Positions 45,428 through 57,600 of a DNA stretch of 64,000 nt are shown piece after piece; within the stretch, counting starts at the first letter, position 1, and each line of letters starts with the position of its first letter. This DNA comes from Ditylenchus dipsaci (Eukaryota; Nematoda; Chromadorea; Rhabditida; Anguinidae): the NCBI GenBank assembly GCA_004194705.1, contig SADC01001324.1, positions 186,001 through 250,000 on the forward strand, in the 5' to 3' direction. The position numbers and the translations under genes were made by a program. A model generated the notes under the pieces. It was given only the letters and a program-made list of their open reading frames with translations. It was not told where the DNA came from and made no database searches.

Positions 45428-45945
45428 TTTAGAGACCTATATAAAAATGTTCACCGTGGTCGGTTTAGTGGGTGAAATTTTAATATTGTCGGCAACAGCG
45501 AAAATAAATGATAAGTATAGGCAGCTAGGAAGTGCAGAAAAGTGCTTACTCTCTCATGTGGTTTTTAAAATTTTTAAGCAAAATTATCCAGCAAATTTTT
45601 AGTCTCACAGGGAATTTTTTCGTCTGTTTATTGCGCATATTGTGATAGTCTTTTTGCTATGTTAATTATATTGTACGTAAAAACGTGTGTAATTAGTCCT
45701 GAAATTAATTGGTAGTGTAATTAATATTGGTGGTGTAATCAATTTTTCGGTTTCATTAATTGTCGAAAATTGCGGGAGTTTGAAATTAAATTCATTTATA
45801 CTAAATAAATGGTTAAAATCAAAAGGGAACACTTTCTGGCTGCCTGTGCTCATCATTTTTCTCGCTGTCCGCCGACAATATTGGAACTTCACACACTAAA
45901 CCGACCATGGCGACCAATTTTTATATAGGTCTTGAAATCAAATCG
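45428..45945. repeat. Foldback, about 0.5 kb
   Basis: 'agacctatataaaaatg' and 'gtggtcggtttagtg' pair with 'cactaaaccgaccatgg' and 'ttttatataggtct'. Inner arms include 'aatattgtcgg'/'ccgacaatatt'. It is non-coding as far as I can tell. 44921-45427 shows a poly-G stretch and 'agcagcagcag', with no gene. Confidence 0.65.
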
Positions 45946-46131
45946 GAAAGACAGCTTGGTGGTTTCTTGTAAGAGTCTTACTAGACATTCTAAACTATCT
46001 TCAAGACTTACTAGAAGATTTTTCTAGACGCCCTAAGAAAAGGTAGGTTGATTTTCTATGGCACTTTAATTTTTAGGGCATTTTTGTGGTTCTGAAATTG
46101 TTTGAAATTAAAACTCGATTTCGAAAACTAG

Positions 46132-46251
46132 GTGGAAGGCCCTGGCAAAAGTGACAACGAAGATATGGATGTCAAAGAAATTAGGCCCGAGCAACCTGCA
46201 ATCAGTCATTTCCAGCACAAAGGCATTTACAATCCGGCTTTCAATATATAG
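46132..46251 (+). CDS. Terminal coding-exon candidate with polyA signal
   Basis: After an acceptor (actag) the plus strand reads VEGPGKSDNEDMDVKEIRPE, then QPAISHFQHKGIYNPAFNI and TAG (46249-46251). AATAAA follows at 46314-46319, 63 nt after the stop. A C-terminal NPAF motif after an acidic stretch is common in cytoplasmic tails of membrane proteins, which is suggestive only. I do not find the upstream exons in the preceding 2 kb, which is occupied by a foldback. It could be the last exon of a gene broken by insertions or a captured exon. Confidence 0.45.
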   Translation: MEGPGKSDNEDMDVKEIRPEQPAISHFQHKGIYNPAFNI

Positions 46252-46452
46252 AACAGAATCGTGCAGATCCTACTATACTCCATCTTACTGGATGACTTCT
46301 CCTACAAAGAGCGAATAAATAAGCAAGTGCAGCCGAGAATAATTGATTATTTTCAGTCTAACTGTTGAACAACGTTTGTCAAAACGAGTTTATGTTGTTA
46401 TTGCCAAAAATAAAAGAAAATTCAAGTCAAAATGCTGTGTTGCAAACTATTA

Positions 46453-46583
46453 TATGTTAGACCCTCGATTTAACGACACTCTACAATATTTTTGTTCCAG
46501 ATACCTCGATTCAACGGCACCTCGATTTAACGGCACCCCGAGCCCGGTCCCCAGGGGTGCCGTCAAATCGAGGGTTGACTGTA
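46453..46583. mobile_element. Pogo-like MITE, about 130 bp
   Basis: 'gaccctcgatttaacgac' on the left and 'gccgtcaaatcgagggttga' with 'ctgta' on the right form terminal inverted repeats. The right border has TA; the left border is eroded. Between 46584 and 47378 the plus strand has Cys-containing scraps (ECQGCSKIVMCDQW at about 46758) reminiscent of the piggyBac zinc domain, but broken. Confidence 0.6.
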
Positions 46584-47378
46584 TAAGATATTGAATTGTT
46601 CACGCAATGGTTCGATTTTTTTCTCGTAAACTTAGCAACTTTACCTTGTTTTTATCCAAAACACACTTTTGACAGCTTATTTTCTTGTTTTTCAGATAAA
46701 TATCACGTGCTTAAGTGAGAAGCAAGCTTCAACTTGGTGAAGGACTAATGACTTATTAGAATGTCAAGGATGTTCGAAAATCGTAATGTGTGACCAATGG
46801 CTGGCTGAATTTTTTTTATCTTTCGTAACTTCGAGCTCGTATTCGGCAAAACTTCTATTTATGATTTTCAGGTTTAGTAGCCAGGTAAAGATCATAAGAG
46901 TCTGTAACCATGTAGCATTCAAAAAAGACAGTTTTTACAACTATGCATATATTTTTTGTTGTGTAAGCAAATCGGTAAGAAATTTTTTATTTCGCAAGGA
47001 ATGTTTAAGGCCACATGTTTGAGTTGTTTATTGGTACCAGTTCATAAATTGGCCCTTGTAGACAAATATGCAAAGTGTTTTAATGAGTATCAACCATTTA
47101 ATTTTTGTAAAAAAAATTCTAGTTATTTTTTCGATCCAAAAACCGCTTTTCAATATGTTAAAATAGGATTTGAGCTTGCTCATCAAAAGCCATCCATAAA
47201 CCGGAGTCCAGACCACCAAAGGACTTAGCTAAAATTAAACTTTCAGCATAACATATTAACTGCATTATTTTCGAGTTCTGAATCTATCTGCAAAAAAAAA
47301 TTCTAAAAAAGATCTTGAAACTTGCGGCCAAAAAATGGCTGAAAAATTGAAACACCTTGTATATGTACACATTTACAA

Positions 47379-47796
47379 TTAACCCTAGGACGACCATGCT
47401 GACCACAAGTGGTCATGTCATACTTGTAAACCTTTCTTTGGCTCTCATAATAGAATTTAAGTAGATATTAATCTCAGCTTCAAAATAAGATACTTTGTGG
47501 GCTTATAGGATGATACCCAGCAGAAATATAACCTAATTTAAAGTGACATAGGACACTGACCATATTGTGGTCAATATGAATGACCAAAAATTTTATATGA
47601 TGACAGGTTGCACTGTTGCAGATTTTTTTCTATTTTCTTTTTTTTAATGGGTTTCACATTCAGAAGTATGAAACCCATTCCAACAGTATGTGTCTAACTG
47701 TGCGACCGTCATTATTTCGAAGCTGCTGACCAATATGACAACAAGTGGTCATATTGGTCAGCATTAACAATTTCAAAATGCTCGTCCTAGAGTTAA
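47379..47796. mobile_element. piggyBac-type MITE, 418 bp
   Basis: TTAA at both borders (47379-47382 and 47793-47796) with ends 'CCCTAGGACGACCATGC' and 'gctcgtcctagag'. Subterminal 'tgaccacaagtggtcat' and 'gaccaatatgacaacaagtggtcata' form further inverted repeats. The interior is AT-rich and non-coding. A different subfamily from 40373-42227, but the same superfamily by ends and target. Confidence 0.8.
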
Positions 47797-48693
47797 AAAG
47801 TAAATAAAGGAAATTAGCTGCTACCACAGAAAGGCGGAAAAGATTAGACCAAAATTAATAATAATCGTGTACGTGGATTACTACTAGACACCAATAGGAA
47901 AAGTAATTGGTAAAAAAGAAGACTTTTAAATTACCCGAAAACTATTTTTTTACAAATTTGGGGATTAGTTAAATACAATTGTAGTTATTGAGCATTACAC
48001 TAGAGCATCCATTTATCCACCCTTTTCCCTGAAAAATGTAAAATCAAGGCGTTCAAATTACGAAATTGGGGTATTTGAAAAAGGAAAAATGAAACCAGGA
48101 TCCTTGCAACTTTTCCACTTAGACTGCCCAAACAGAAATTGAAATATTTAAAATTTTTCGGATTGAAAATATAAAAAAGGAATTTTGACTTGCCGTAAAA
48201 CCTCTAATATTAGACCCAGGTATATTATTTTCCAACCCCTCAAACTCGGTAAATGTGGATCGATCTCGAGATTTTCGAGTTCTCAAGCGAAATTTAAAAA
48301 TCATAATCGGTAGTACTCGTGGAGTTAAAAACGCAGAAAAACAGATTTGAAAAATATTGCTTCAACCCTGAGATATAGGTCTTCAAAGTATTATTAGAAG
48401 AAGGGTCTGAAGAAAGGAGGTTATGCGGTAAACCCTCGATCCGAGGCATTGGTGGAAAGCAACTTCCTATTTTTAAAAAGGTGACTTAGCCAGCAACAGG
48501 TCAATTTTACGCGGCGGCCTTTAAAATAAATGCTCTAATGTTTAAAAAAGGCAAAATTATGATCACAAGTGGTATTACAAGTATATCAGATATGTTTTTG
48601 GTGACGCTGAACCCATGTGTCATTGTAGTAGTACTGTACATAGATCACATGAAAGAAGAATTTCTCTTTCGGTATTGTTCCTGAAAATATATT

Positions 48694-51600
48694 TTAACTT
48701 ATTGGTCCCAGTCGTAAAATCGACGGCCCGCACTCCTGATAACACCTTTAAAACTTTTAAAATTTTCAAACAACTCACCGCAATATCCTTGAGAGAAACA
48801 CGATAGTCGAAGAACTCGCCCAGAGTTGGCTCTGCCAAAACTGTTGCGATGATCTGTTCAAGGTTGAGGCGCCATTCGCCATCATTGATGCTGAAAAAAC
48901 ACTGGGTCAAACCAATCAACCAGCATAAGCCATCCTTAACTGCTTCAAACAATCAGTGCTTACGGTGGTAAAAGATTATTGAGAATGGTTCAGGTTGAAA
49001 TTCTGAGCGATTTAGCCTATCTGATTAGGATTCTGGTCCGCTCAATCGATTTTTTGCAAAAATTTTGTCTCTCCTCTAGTAAACCCTCAAAAAACCCATT
49101 ATTTTCAATTCAATTTTCAGTGGCTTCTGGCGACCCCGGGTAGGATTCTGGGCAATTCAAGTCATTTTATATCTATAAAATTTGGATTTTCGCAAAATTT
49201 TGGTTAATCTTGGACAAAAATTAGGTCTTGTACAGAAAAAAGTATCGGTCGTTTTTTCATCGTAAAATTTTTATTTTTGCATGAGCATGTAGCTCTGAGT
49301 ATCTAGTTTCGGAAGAGCCATTAACTAACTCCATGTAGTCAAAAAACCCTGACGGGGCTATAGCCTAGCTAGTCCTCCAAGCCCCCCCCCTAAGTGCGCC
49401 TATGCCCATGAGGGCTCTTATGAAAGGTCATTTACTCACCATGATTTCAAGTCCCAGGCTTGGTTGCACTACCAGATGCAGGTTGTTTGCTTTCTTCCTC
49501 GTCTTCAGAATAAAGTTGTATCTCATGAGTGTCAATGGCATCTTCAATTTCCTTCTCCACTTTACGCATGAAATTTTTTTGGGTTTCGCCTAATTGAAGC
49601 AGCAGTGTACCTGAGCGATTGGACTAAATTTTTCTTTCAAACTTTTTATAAGCTGGATTACCAGCCACAGCTAGAGCGTGGTACAGTTGCATATCCTCCT
49701 TGCGCACCCCAACAGGTCATAGAAACTTTTCCACAACTGGATGAATTGGATCTAAAATTGAAAAAGTTGTATTGCTTTTTTTTTGCTTTGCAGGAATTCA
49801 CCTGAGAGATTGAGTTACAATTCGATTTTTCGTTCAGCTCAGTTCTAGTACCCATGCCTTGGATATTGGCATCCTGCAACTTTTGTGACAAATTACGAAT
49901 AGCATCGTTGGTGTCATAGACGAGGAGTAGGAATCTGAAATGAGGGGTTGCAGATATTTAGGTAACTCTTTTTGTATCATGAATTTGATCAAATATGCTT
50001 TCGGACTGATGGAGATTTCTATGTGATTTTGTAGTCAAAGTAAAAAATCAAAAGCGAATAATACAAATTTTTTAATATACTTAATCTTGAAATTTCTCAT
50101 TACGCCTCAAATTAGCTACAAATTATTTTTTAACGGACTTTTTTAACACTCTAAAAATACAAATAAATTGTTTGAAACGATTAAAATCGGCCAGCGACAG
50201 ATTGAGACAATTCAAACTGAGACAATGACGATTGAGACAAAATCATCGGTCTTATTCGGCAAATATTTGGTGAATAAGACCGATTATTTTGTCTCAATCG
50301 TCATTGTCTCAGTTTGAATCGTTTCAATCTGTCGCTCCCTTAAAATCTATCTAATCAAAAATATTATGCAAAACTCCAAATTGAAACATAATTTTGTTTT
50401 TAGAGGAAATGGTGAACCCTCCCCATTGATTCTCATTTTTTGGGTTCGCGACTTTTTAAACTATATTTTCTGGCTGTGTATATCAGGCTGCATTCGAATT
50501 CCAAAAATTGGTAAATCTTGGATAAATCGGATAAGCAAATGCTATTTTAGAAAAAAAATTATCGAAACTATCGGCACTTTTTGACATGCGATATGAGATC
50601 CGATGTTTTTAATACCTAATGCAGCCGTGGTCTATGGCAAACGCTTGTGCTTGTTTTCAATTGCGGTAGCCTAGCCAGCATCTAAAGCTACACATAAGCT
50701 TGAAAACTTGAAAAAATATATACCAAAATTGCCAAAAGAAACTAAAACCCAAAAGGCGTGAGTGTATTTCTTCTAATTATGCACCGGCGCGTTTACTTTG
50801 GGGATGGCCTCCAGAGGTCACGTTTATTAGAGGGGCGCGTTAATTGAAGGGCGGGTTGATAAGGGGAATACGGTATGGAAAAAAACACTAAAACTAATTA
50901 AAAATGACATTTACATACCAGACACATCACTGGTCAAGTCACTGGGTGTCCTTCTGGAATGCTGAAATCTTCGGAGACTGGAGAGTCCATACATCCTCTG
51001 ACTCCTTCAGGGCTTGCAGTTGGATGGAGGAGGACAGCACACTAAATGAAGACTCATCACAAATAGTTGCATCTATACTCCCACTGATTTTTGGTGCTGC
51101 TGCTGCTTCCAAGAACTACACCACCTTCAACTGATGCAGTAGAGGTGGATAGTTTGGACTGGCTGTTGGTAGCTTCTTGTCCTTTTCCTTGCTCATTTGG
51201 AGGCGAAGCTTTGGCACTTCCGAGTATATCACCTGCTTCTACACCTAGTTCTGGCTCGCCTGCAAATGAATTGGTTGGAAATATTGTTAAAACAATTTTG
51301 GGACCAAATGGTAAAAGATGCTAGGTTTTTTCCCGGTAATCCTAAAGTTAACGAAAATATAGAGAGCCGAAATTGTGCGCTAACAAAATTTCGCACCCAG
51401 CTATAAGGAAAGCAGACATACAGCAGGAAAATAACATACAGGCCCAGGGCGACCTGATAGCTTCACTTGCTGGAGCACCGACTTCAGAAGAGCATATCGG
51501 GGTCGGATTTTTTGTAGGCTTATTCAAAAGCCGTGCGCGGCCACTGGCGTACGGCTTTTCTGTACTTAAGCAGCGGCTCTAATATTTTTATTTCCATCAT

Positions 51601-54600
51601 AGCCCCTCTCCGCGGGCCCTATTACGCCTTCCCCCCCCGCGTGTTTTTCACGCAATTTCCGATTACTTTTTTTAGGCAAGTTACCGTATTTCATCTAATT
51701 AGCACACATGTGGGTTTATTTTTCAACCCGCCAAAAATCTGAAAATTTAATTTTAATCTCGATATTTTCGTGTGCTTGACTAAAATCCCAAAAGCAAAAT
51801 CGATAGAGCTTGTGAGAGTTTAGAAAATGCATAAACAGCTTTGCAGAAAAGTTTCTCTGAGCTGAGACGTAGGTCCTCAAAGTAAAGGTTGTGGGTTTAT
51901 TAGAGGGTGTGGGCTAATTAGAAGAAATACGATATCCCTCATTTTGTAAGTCGTCTCACTGGCTACAAAATGGGTGTTAAGTTGCCTGAGCGTGGTATTT
52001 AAGAAATAGGTCAAAACACAATGACAAGAACACGATTCTGAATCAAAGGGAGGATGCCCTATTACAGGAAACACGGTAGATGGTCGACTGTAAACTACAG
52101 GTAGTAATTAACCTGTACCATCATTTGTAGGGTTCACAAGAATATCATCTAAGTCAGACATGTTAAAGGCGGGTGGGATGTGGCATTTGTCTGAAAATTA
52201 AGAAACCCGTAATATTTTTATAAAAATCAAAACCGAAAAAAAATATTTACAGAATAGAGTGACTTTTTCTGCTGGATCACCTTTCAACAAATTTCCAAGC
52301 AGGTAGCTGAGGTCTCGAAAAGTGAGTATACCAGTCTCGTTCACATCCATCAGCTGAACAATAGTGCATTTGTGATGTATGTACAAGTAATTGGTAAAAA
52401 ATGATACTCGAAATGCGCGAACGACAAAAATTTCGGCAGCTGGCCAGGGCAGGAGACGAGGAAATATCTGAGCGAACAAGTCAAAGTCGAGTCGGTATTG
52501 AGACTGGAGGCATGGATCGATGCGGGAACGCTCTTCCTGTGTAACTCCACATCTGTCCATGGTGTTCAGGCGGGAGCGCCAGTTCAGCAAGTGTTCGTCC
52601 TGAAAAAAAAACAAATTAAAAACTAAAAAATATATTTAGAGGTTTGCACGAAATTGTTCGGCACACCTTCGGAATACCCCAGCAGTCAACTTCGGAATAC
52701 CCCAGCAGTCAACTTTGGTATACCCCAGCACTTAATTAGGAACACACCCTCATGTTACCTCACAATTAAAAGCTGAGCATGTCAGCTACATGATGGTGTG
52801 AACATTTCTTGGTTTAGTTCACGAAAATGTATATTTTTCAATTAAAATAAAACTGAATATTTTTTGAGTATTCGATTTTCATTCGAAAAGATTCAATTTT
52901 TTTAAATCGAAAAATATACATTTTGTGAACTAAACCAGGAAATTTTACACCATTGTGTAGCTAACATCCTCAGCTTTTAATTGTGGGGTAACATGAGGGG
53001 TGTGTTCTGAATTAAGTGCTGGGATATACCAAAGTTGACTGCTGGGGTATTCCGAAGTTGACTGCTGGGGTATTCCGAAGTTTAGCCAATTGTTCAAATG
53101 AGAGGCCAAATTAGCCGGGTTGGTTACTCATCCATCTACTACCTGGAAACACCAAAGGAAGGAAATTTTTTTATAATTTTTAAAACCTGTTGTTATCAGT
53201 GTTTACTATTCAATTTTTTAGATTTTAAATATGTAGCCCTGTGATTTTAGTTTCCAATAAATTTTCAATTTATGAAACTTCATTTATTTATTTAATTGAG
53301 CCATTTTAATGCTTTTTAGGCTGTACACCGAAATATACGCGTCAATTTGGTACTTGGTCATTTTGGTACGTGGTCGTTTTGGTACGACATTTTTCGTGCT
53401 GTTACCAAAAATTACTTACCGAAATAACCGCGTATTAAAAAATCTCTTACCAAAATACCGTTTTTCGTGCTGTCACCGAAAAATTTCTTACTAAAAATCT
53501 CTTACCGAAACAATTCTCACTAAAAAACTTCGTACCAAAACGACCAAGTACCAAATATGCGCGTATATTTCGGTGTACAGCCGCTTTTTATCGTTAAACT
53601 TCAAATTTATTTTGTCTTCATAAGAAAATAGAAAGCCTGGCAATTCAAGCTTTTGATACTGGACTTATTGGCGTAGGAATTTCCCAGTAATTGTCTTTCA
53701 AGCAGGCCTACCTTGACTATATTGTAGAGAATGCCCAATTCTTCTATACTTAATTTGCAATCTCTACCCACACTCTTGATTATGCTCTTCATTTGGTTGT
53801 CCTCCAAGTTCTAAAATAAAATAATAATCAAAGTAAAATCAATATTTTATTCACCTACCTGGACAACTTTGAGGCGGTGCTGCAATCTCAACTTTTCCGT
53901 TTCCTCACTAGATAAAGATTCTCCAAAATTTCTATAGGAGTTGGAAATCAGATCACCAATGAAATCTAGAAAATCGATTATAATTCTCTTTATTTATAAC
54001 AAAAATATACCTGCGTTGAATTTTTGACCCGTGCATCAGTTATTGAATCGGTGTATCTGGACAGTGTCATCAAAGCCTCTCCTTCGTCTTTCGAGCTTGT
54101 GATTATTTCCGAGTTTTCTTTGAGCATTTCGAGGGCAAGTTGAAACATTAGCTGCAAAAAGCTTAAGTAAAAATTTATGCATGAGTTTCGCCAAATACCC
54201 GAAAAAAAAACTTCTGGAAGGAGAGCCATGGCTTCTTACCTCCGCTTTAGTTTGCGCCCATTTCATATCGGTTTTTTTCGAATTTTTCGATGCTTTTTCA
54301 AATGAAAGAACTTATTTAAACAGAATTTTCTTATGAATGCCCTTGGTGGTTAGATTTGGTCGAAAATCTGAACCTATAAACACTATTTCAAAAAATGCTT
54401 GAATGAAAAAGTCTCATATTTCAAAAAGGCGCAAATTCAAATAATGTCGGAAAATTGGAAAAAACGCGTACACACCAATATCTACCATTCAACTTTATGT
54501 CGTTTATCAGCAAGCACTTTATAAAATTCTCTTTTTTATTCAAATTTTTGACAAAATTTAAATTAGTAAAGTGTACCAGAGAAGAATTTCTCGTAAAAAA

Positions 54601-57600
54601 GAACTTTAATTAAAGAAACATTCGAAAGTTGCGAAAAAATACGGGACAAACTATCCAGTCCCTCTTCCCACCAAAGGTGAAAGGTTAAAGTTTTTGAGCA
54701 GCCTTGATTGATAAATAGCTGTAAGTACTTTCCCCCGTCAAATTATTTTTTTACCCCGTCAAATCGTGAAAATTTGTTTTTTTGAGTATTTCTTAAACTT
54801 TTTCTATAAATTTGTTCAAAGTTTTTATGCCAGCATGTAGCCCGGGATCTCAGATTTCCAACCAGCTATTAACTAACTCACTGAAATATTTAAAAGTTGG
54901 AGAAAAAAGTCATTTTATAGACCAAATTTTGTGAAATTATTTGTCCATACAAAGACTTTTTTCTCCAACTTTTTGAAATCTCAGAAATTCAGTCGATAGC
55001 TTGTTTGAAAGCCGAGATCCAGGGCTACATTTTGATGAAAAAATGTTGAAAAAAAATTAAAAACTTTTGGAGATAAAAACACATTTTTATGATTTGGCGG
55101 GGTAAAAGAATAATTTGACGGGGTAAGACAATTTGAGCCATTCATAAACTAATAAAGCACAAGTATTTACCTTGGATCCGTCATGAAAGAAAAGATCAAT
55201 AATGCGGACCGCAGCGTCAAATTTAATAGCATTTAAGAAGATAGTGAGGAACCATGACAGTGCAATCATATCATCCAAACCCAACTCAATCAGTTTGGAG
55301 TGAAGCTCTGGCAAGAACTGGCCCACAAGTTCCGAAAACACACCTAAAGCTTAGTCACATAAATTTTCTATAATAATAATTTTTGTCCACCCACCCTGGT
55401 CAACCAGTGCACCCACCACCTTCGTATTGTAATAGTCAGGCAAAAGGCGTTCACAAACAGCCACCTCAAACGGCTTTGGTAAGAAACAAGAATTCTTTGG
55501 AAACTTCTTACCAAAAGCCAAAAGGCCATTTCTTCGGGAGCAAAGAGCAGGAGCACAGAGCCTACAATGTTCATGGCCTGGCAATAACCTACAAATCAAT
55601 GTGGGATTAAATATAGAATTTACTTGAAGTCTGTTAACTAACCAATAGTGGGATTTCTCACTGCATAGGCTACCTGCAAAACACGAAGTTAGAGATAGAT
55701 ATTCTGTCATGTTTTTTATAGAAATTCAGGATTTTATTAGTTCTGTAGTACTTGACAAAGAGCCCTGTATTACAGAAATATAAAGTTAAATTTTGACTAC
55801 TAAGGAAGTCATTTGAAGTTTATGCTAAGATTTCCTCATTTTTTCATTTCTTATTAACGTTTTTCTATGTTTTTAGATGTATCGAATACGAAAAACATGC
55901 TAGATGCTATCCCTGTGGTTGACCATACAAATTTTCAGGTTCTTTTCATTTATCCCGACCCACTTTATTTTTTCGATAATTTTCATTTTGATTGTGAGAA
56001 TTTCGAACATCTGATTCAAATTTCAGGAAAACGATTTCTTTTTGCGTTTTGACAAATGAGAGCCACGGATGTTCACAATGTCGCCTGTTTAGAAGCTTGT
56101 ACAAAAAGCTCACAAGCATTCGTCTCAAGGAATCGATTCCCGGTCCTCCTTGGAAAGCTGGATGTTCTGGTAGAGATCTATAATTTGAGACTGTCAACAT
56201 ATCAACATGACTGGTAAAACCAGTAAATACCTGTGCAAATCTCGTTCAATCTCCTCCAAAGTAAACTGCGAACAGTCGGTCTTGTTGCCTTTTAGTAGCA
56301 GTGCTTGGTATTCTCCAGGGTTGAGTGCCATTTCTGCATAAGCGCCAGAACATATGGCCCACACTTTGCCTCGGTGTTCACTGGGAATTCCTAGAGAAGC
56401 CAGAAATTAGTTTTATAATTGTTTAGTGCAAGAATCATTTTGATGCGCTTTTGGAGTTTTTCCCTAAAAATACCATATTGGGCCTTTTTGCTAAAATATG
56501 ATTAGAGTTAGGCAGAAACCCCCTCTCCGCCAGTTTTTTATATTGGTTATTCAAATATTTCAGTCATTCTAAATGCTTTTTGCGGAATTTCTTTGGGCGA
56601 TTTCGGGTTAGTCCCGTAAAGTGCGTTCCTGCCATTGATCCTACGACACTTGTTATTAACGCACCGACCTAAAATGATAGTCATAGCATAAAAATTTAAA
56701 AATCCCGCCGAAAAATTAAAAATAACCGAACTTATTGAACAGTCCAATTATCTCAAAGTCAATTTACTTTTAAAAATTTGGTCTACAAATTAAGCCTAAG
56801 CCTGAAATATCTTTTTATCCCAAAGTAGGTCAGCAAAAACGCTCATAGAGCTGCTACGAAAAATTTCAAAATGACCACATTATAAGGTACATATCTAAAT
56901 GGTCTACCTTCAAGTAAAAGCCGGTGCAATTCCACTGTCCTATACATGGAATAATCGTCTCCATAATCCAGGAATATTTTGGTCCATCGAGCAGATGTTT
57001 TGGTGGAGGGTGAAGCACTACAGCTCATCGGGTATTTAGCGTACAAGGGATCTTTTTCAATCTTTTCCAGCAGACTGATTGATCCTCTTGATGCCGAACT
57101 TGTGATGGATTTCTGCAAATAAGTCATTTTTTTAGTGTTAGTGCGTGTAAAATGAGCTTGAGGCATACTTTTATTTGATCATTCTGCTCATTGTAGCCAA
57201 CTTTTTTGTGAAATTTGTTGATTCTGTCGATCACAGTGGTTCTCTCAGACAATGACGAGAAGACTATTTCTTTCTGAATGAAAACATACCGTATGTCCTG
57301 TAATAAGCCACTTCCCTCGACCTATAGAATCTAATCTCAACCCACAGCAAACATTTCACATCGCTGTAATTTGCTTTTTCTTAACTCCCACAAGCTCTAC
57401 TGGTTGGATTTTAGTTAAGCACCAAAAAATCTTGGAAATCATTTTCTTGGCTTAAGCTTATTCAGAATAAAAAAAGTGTTGAGAATCTCAGCTTAGACTA
57501 AGTCAATTGTCTTATTTATTCGCAAAAACAACCAACCCCATTTTCCAAAGACATTTTGATTGCACTTGTAATGCCTTCATCGTAATTGTGGTATTCTTCA

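Noticed and set aside
46740..47230. Second piggyBac zinc-domain gene (ECQGCSKIVMCDQW and following Cys residues)
   Set aside because: Only scattered Cys matches in different frames with stops between; at best an old remnant.
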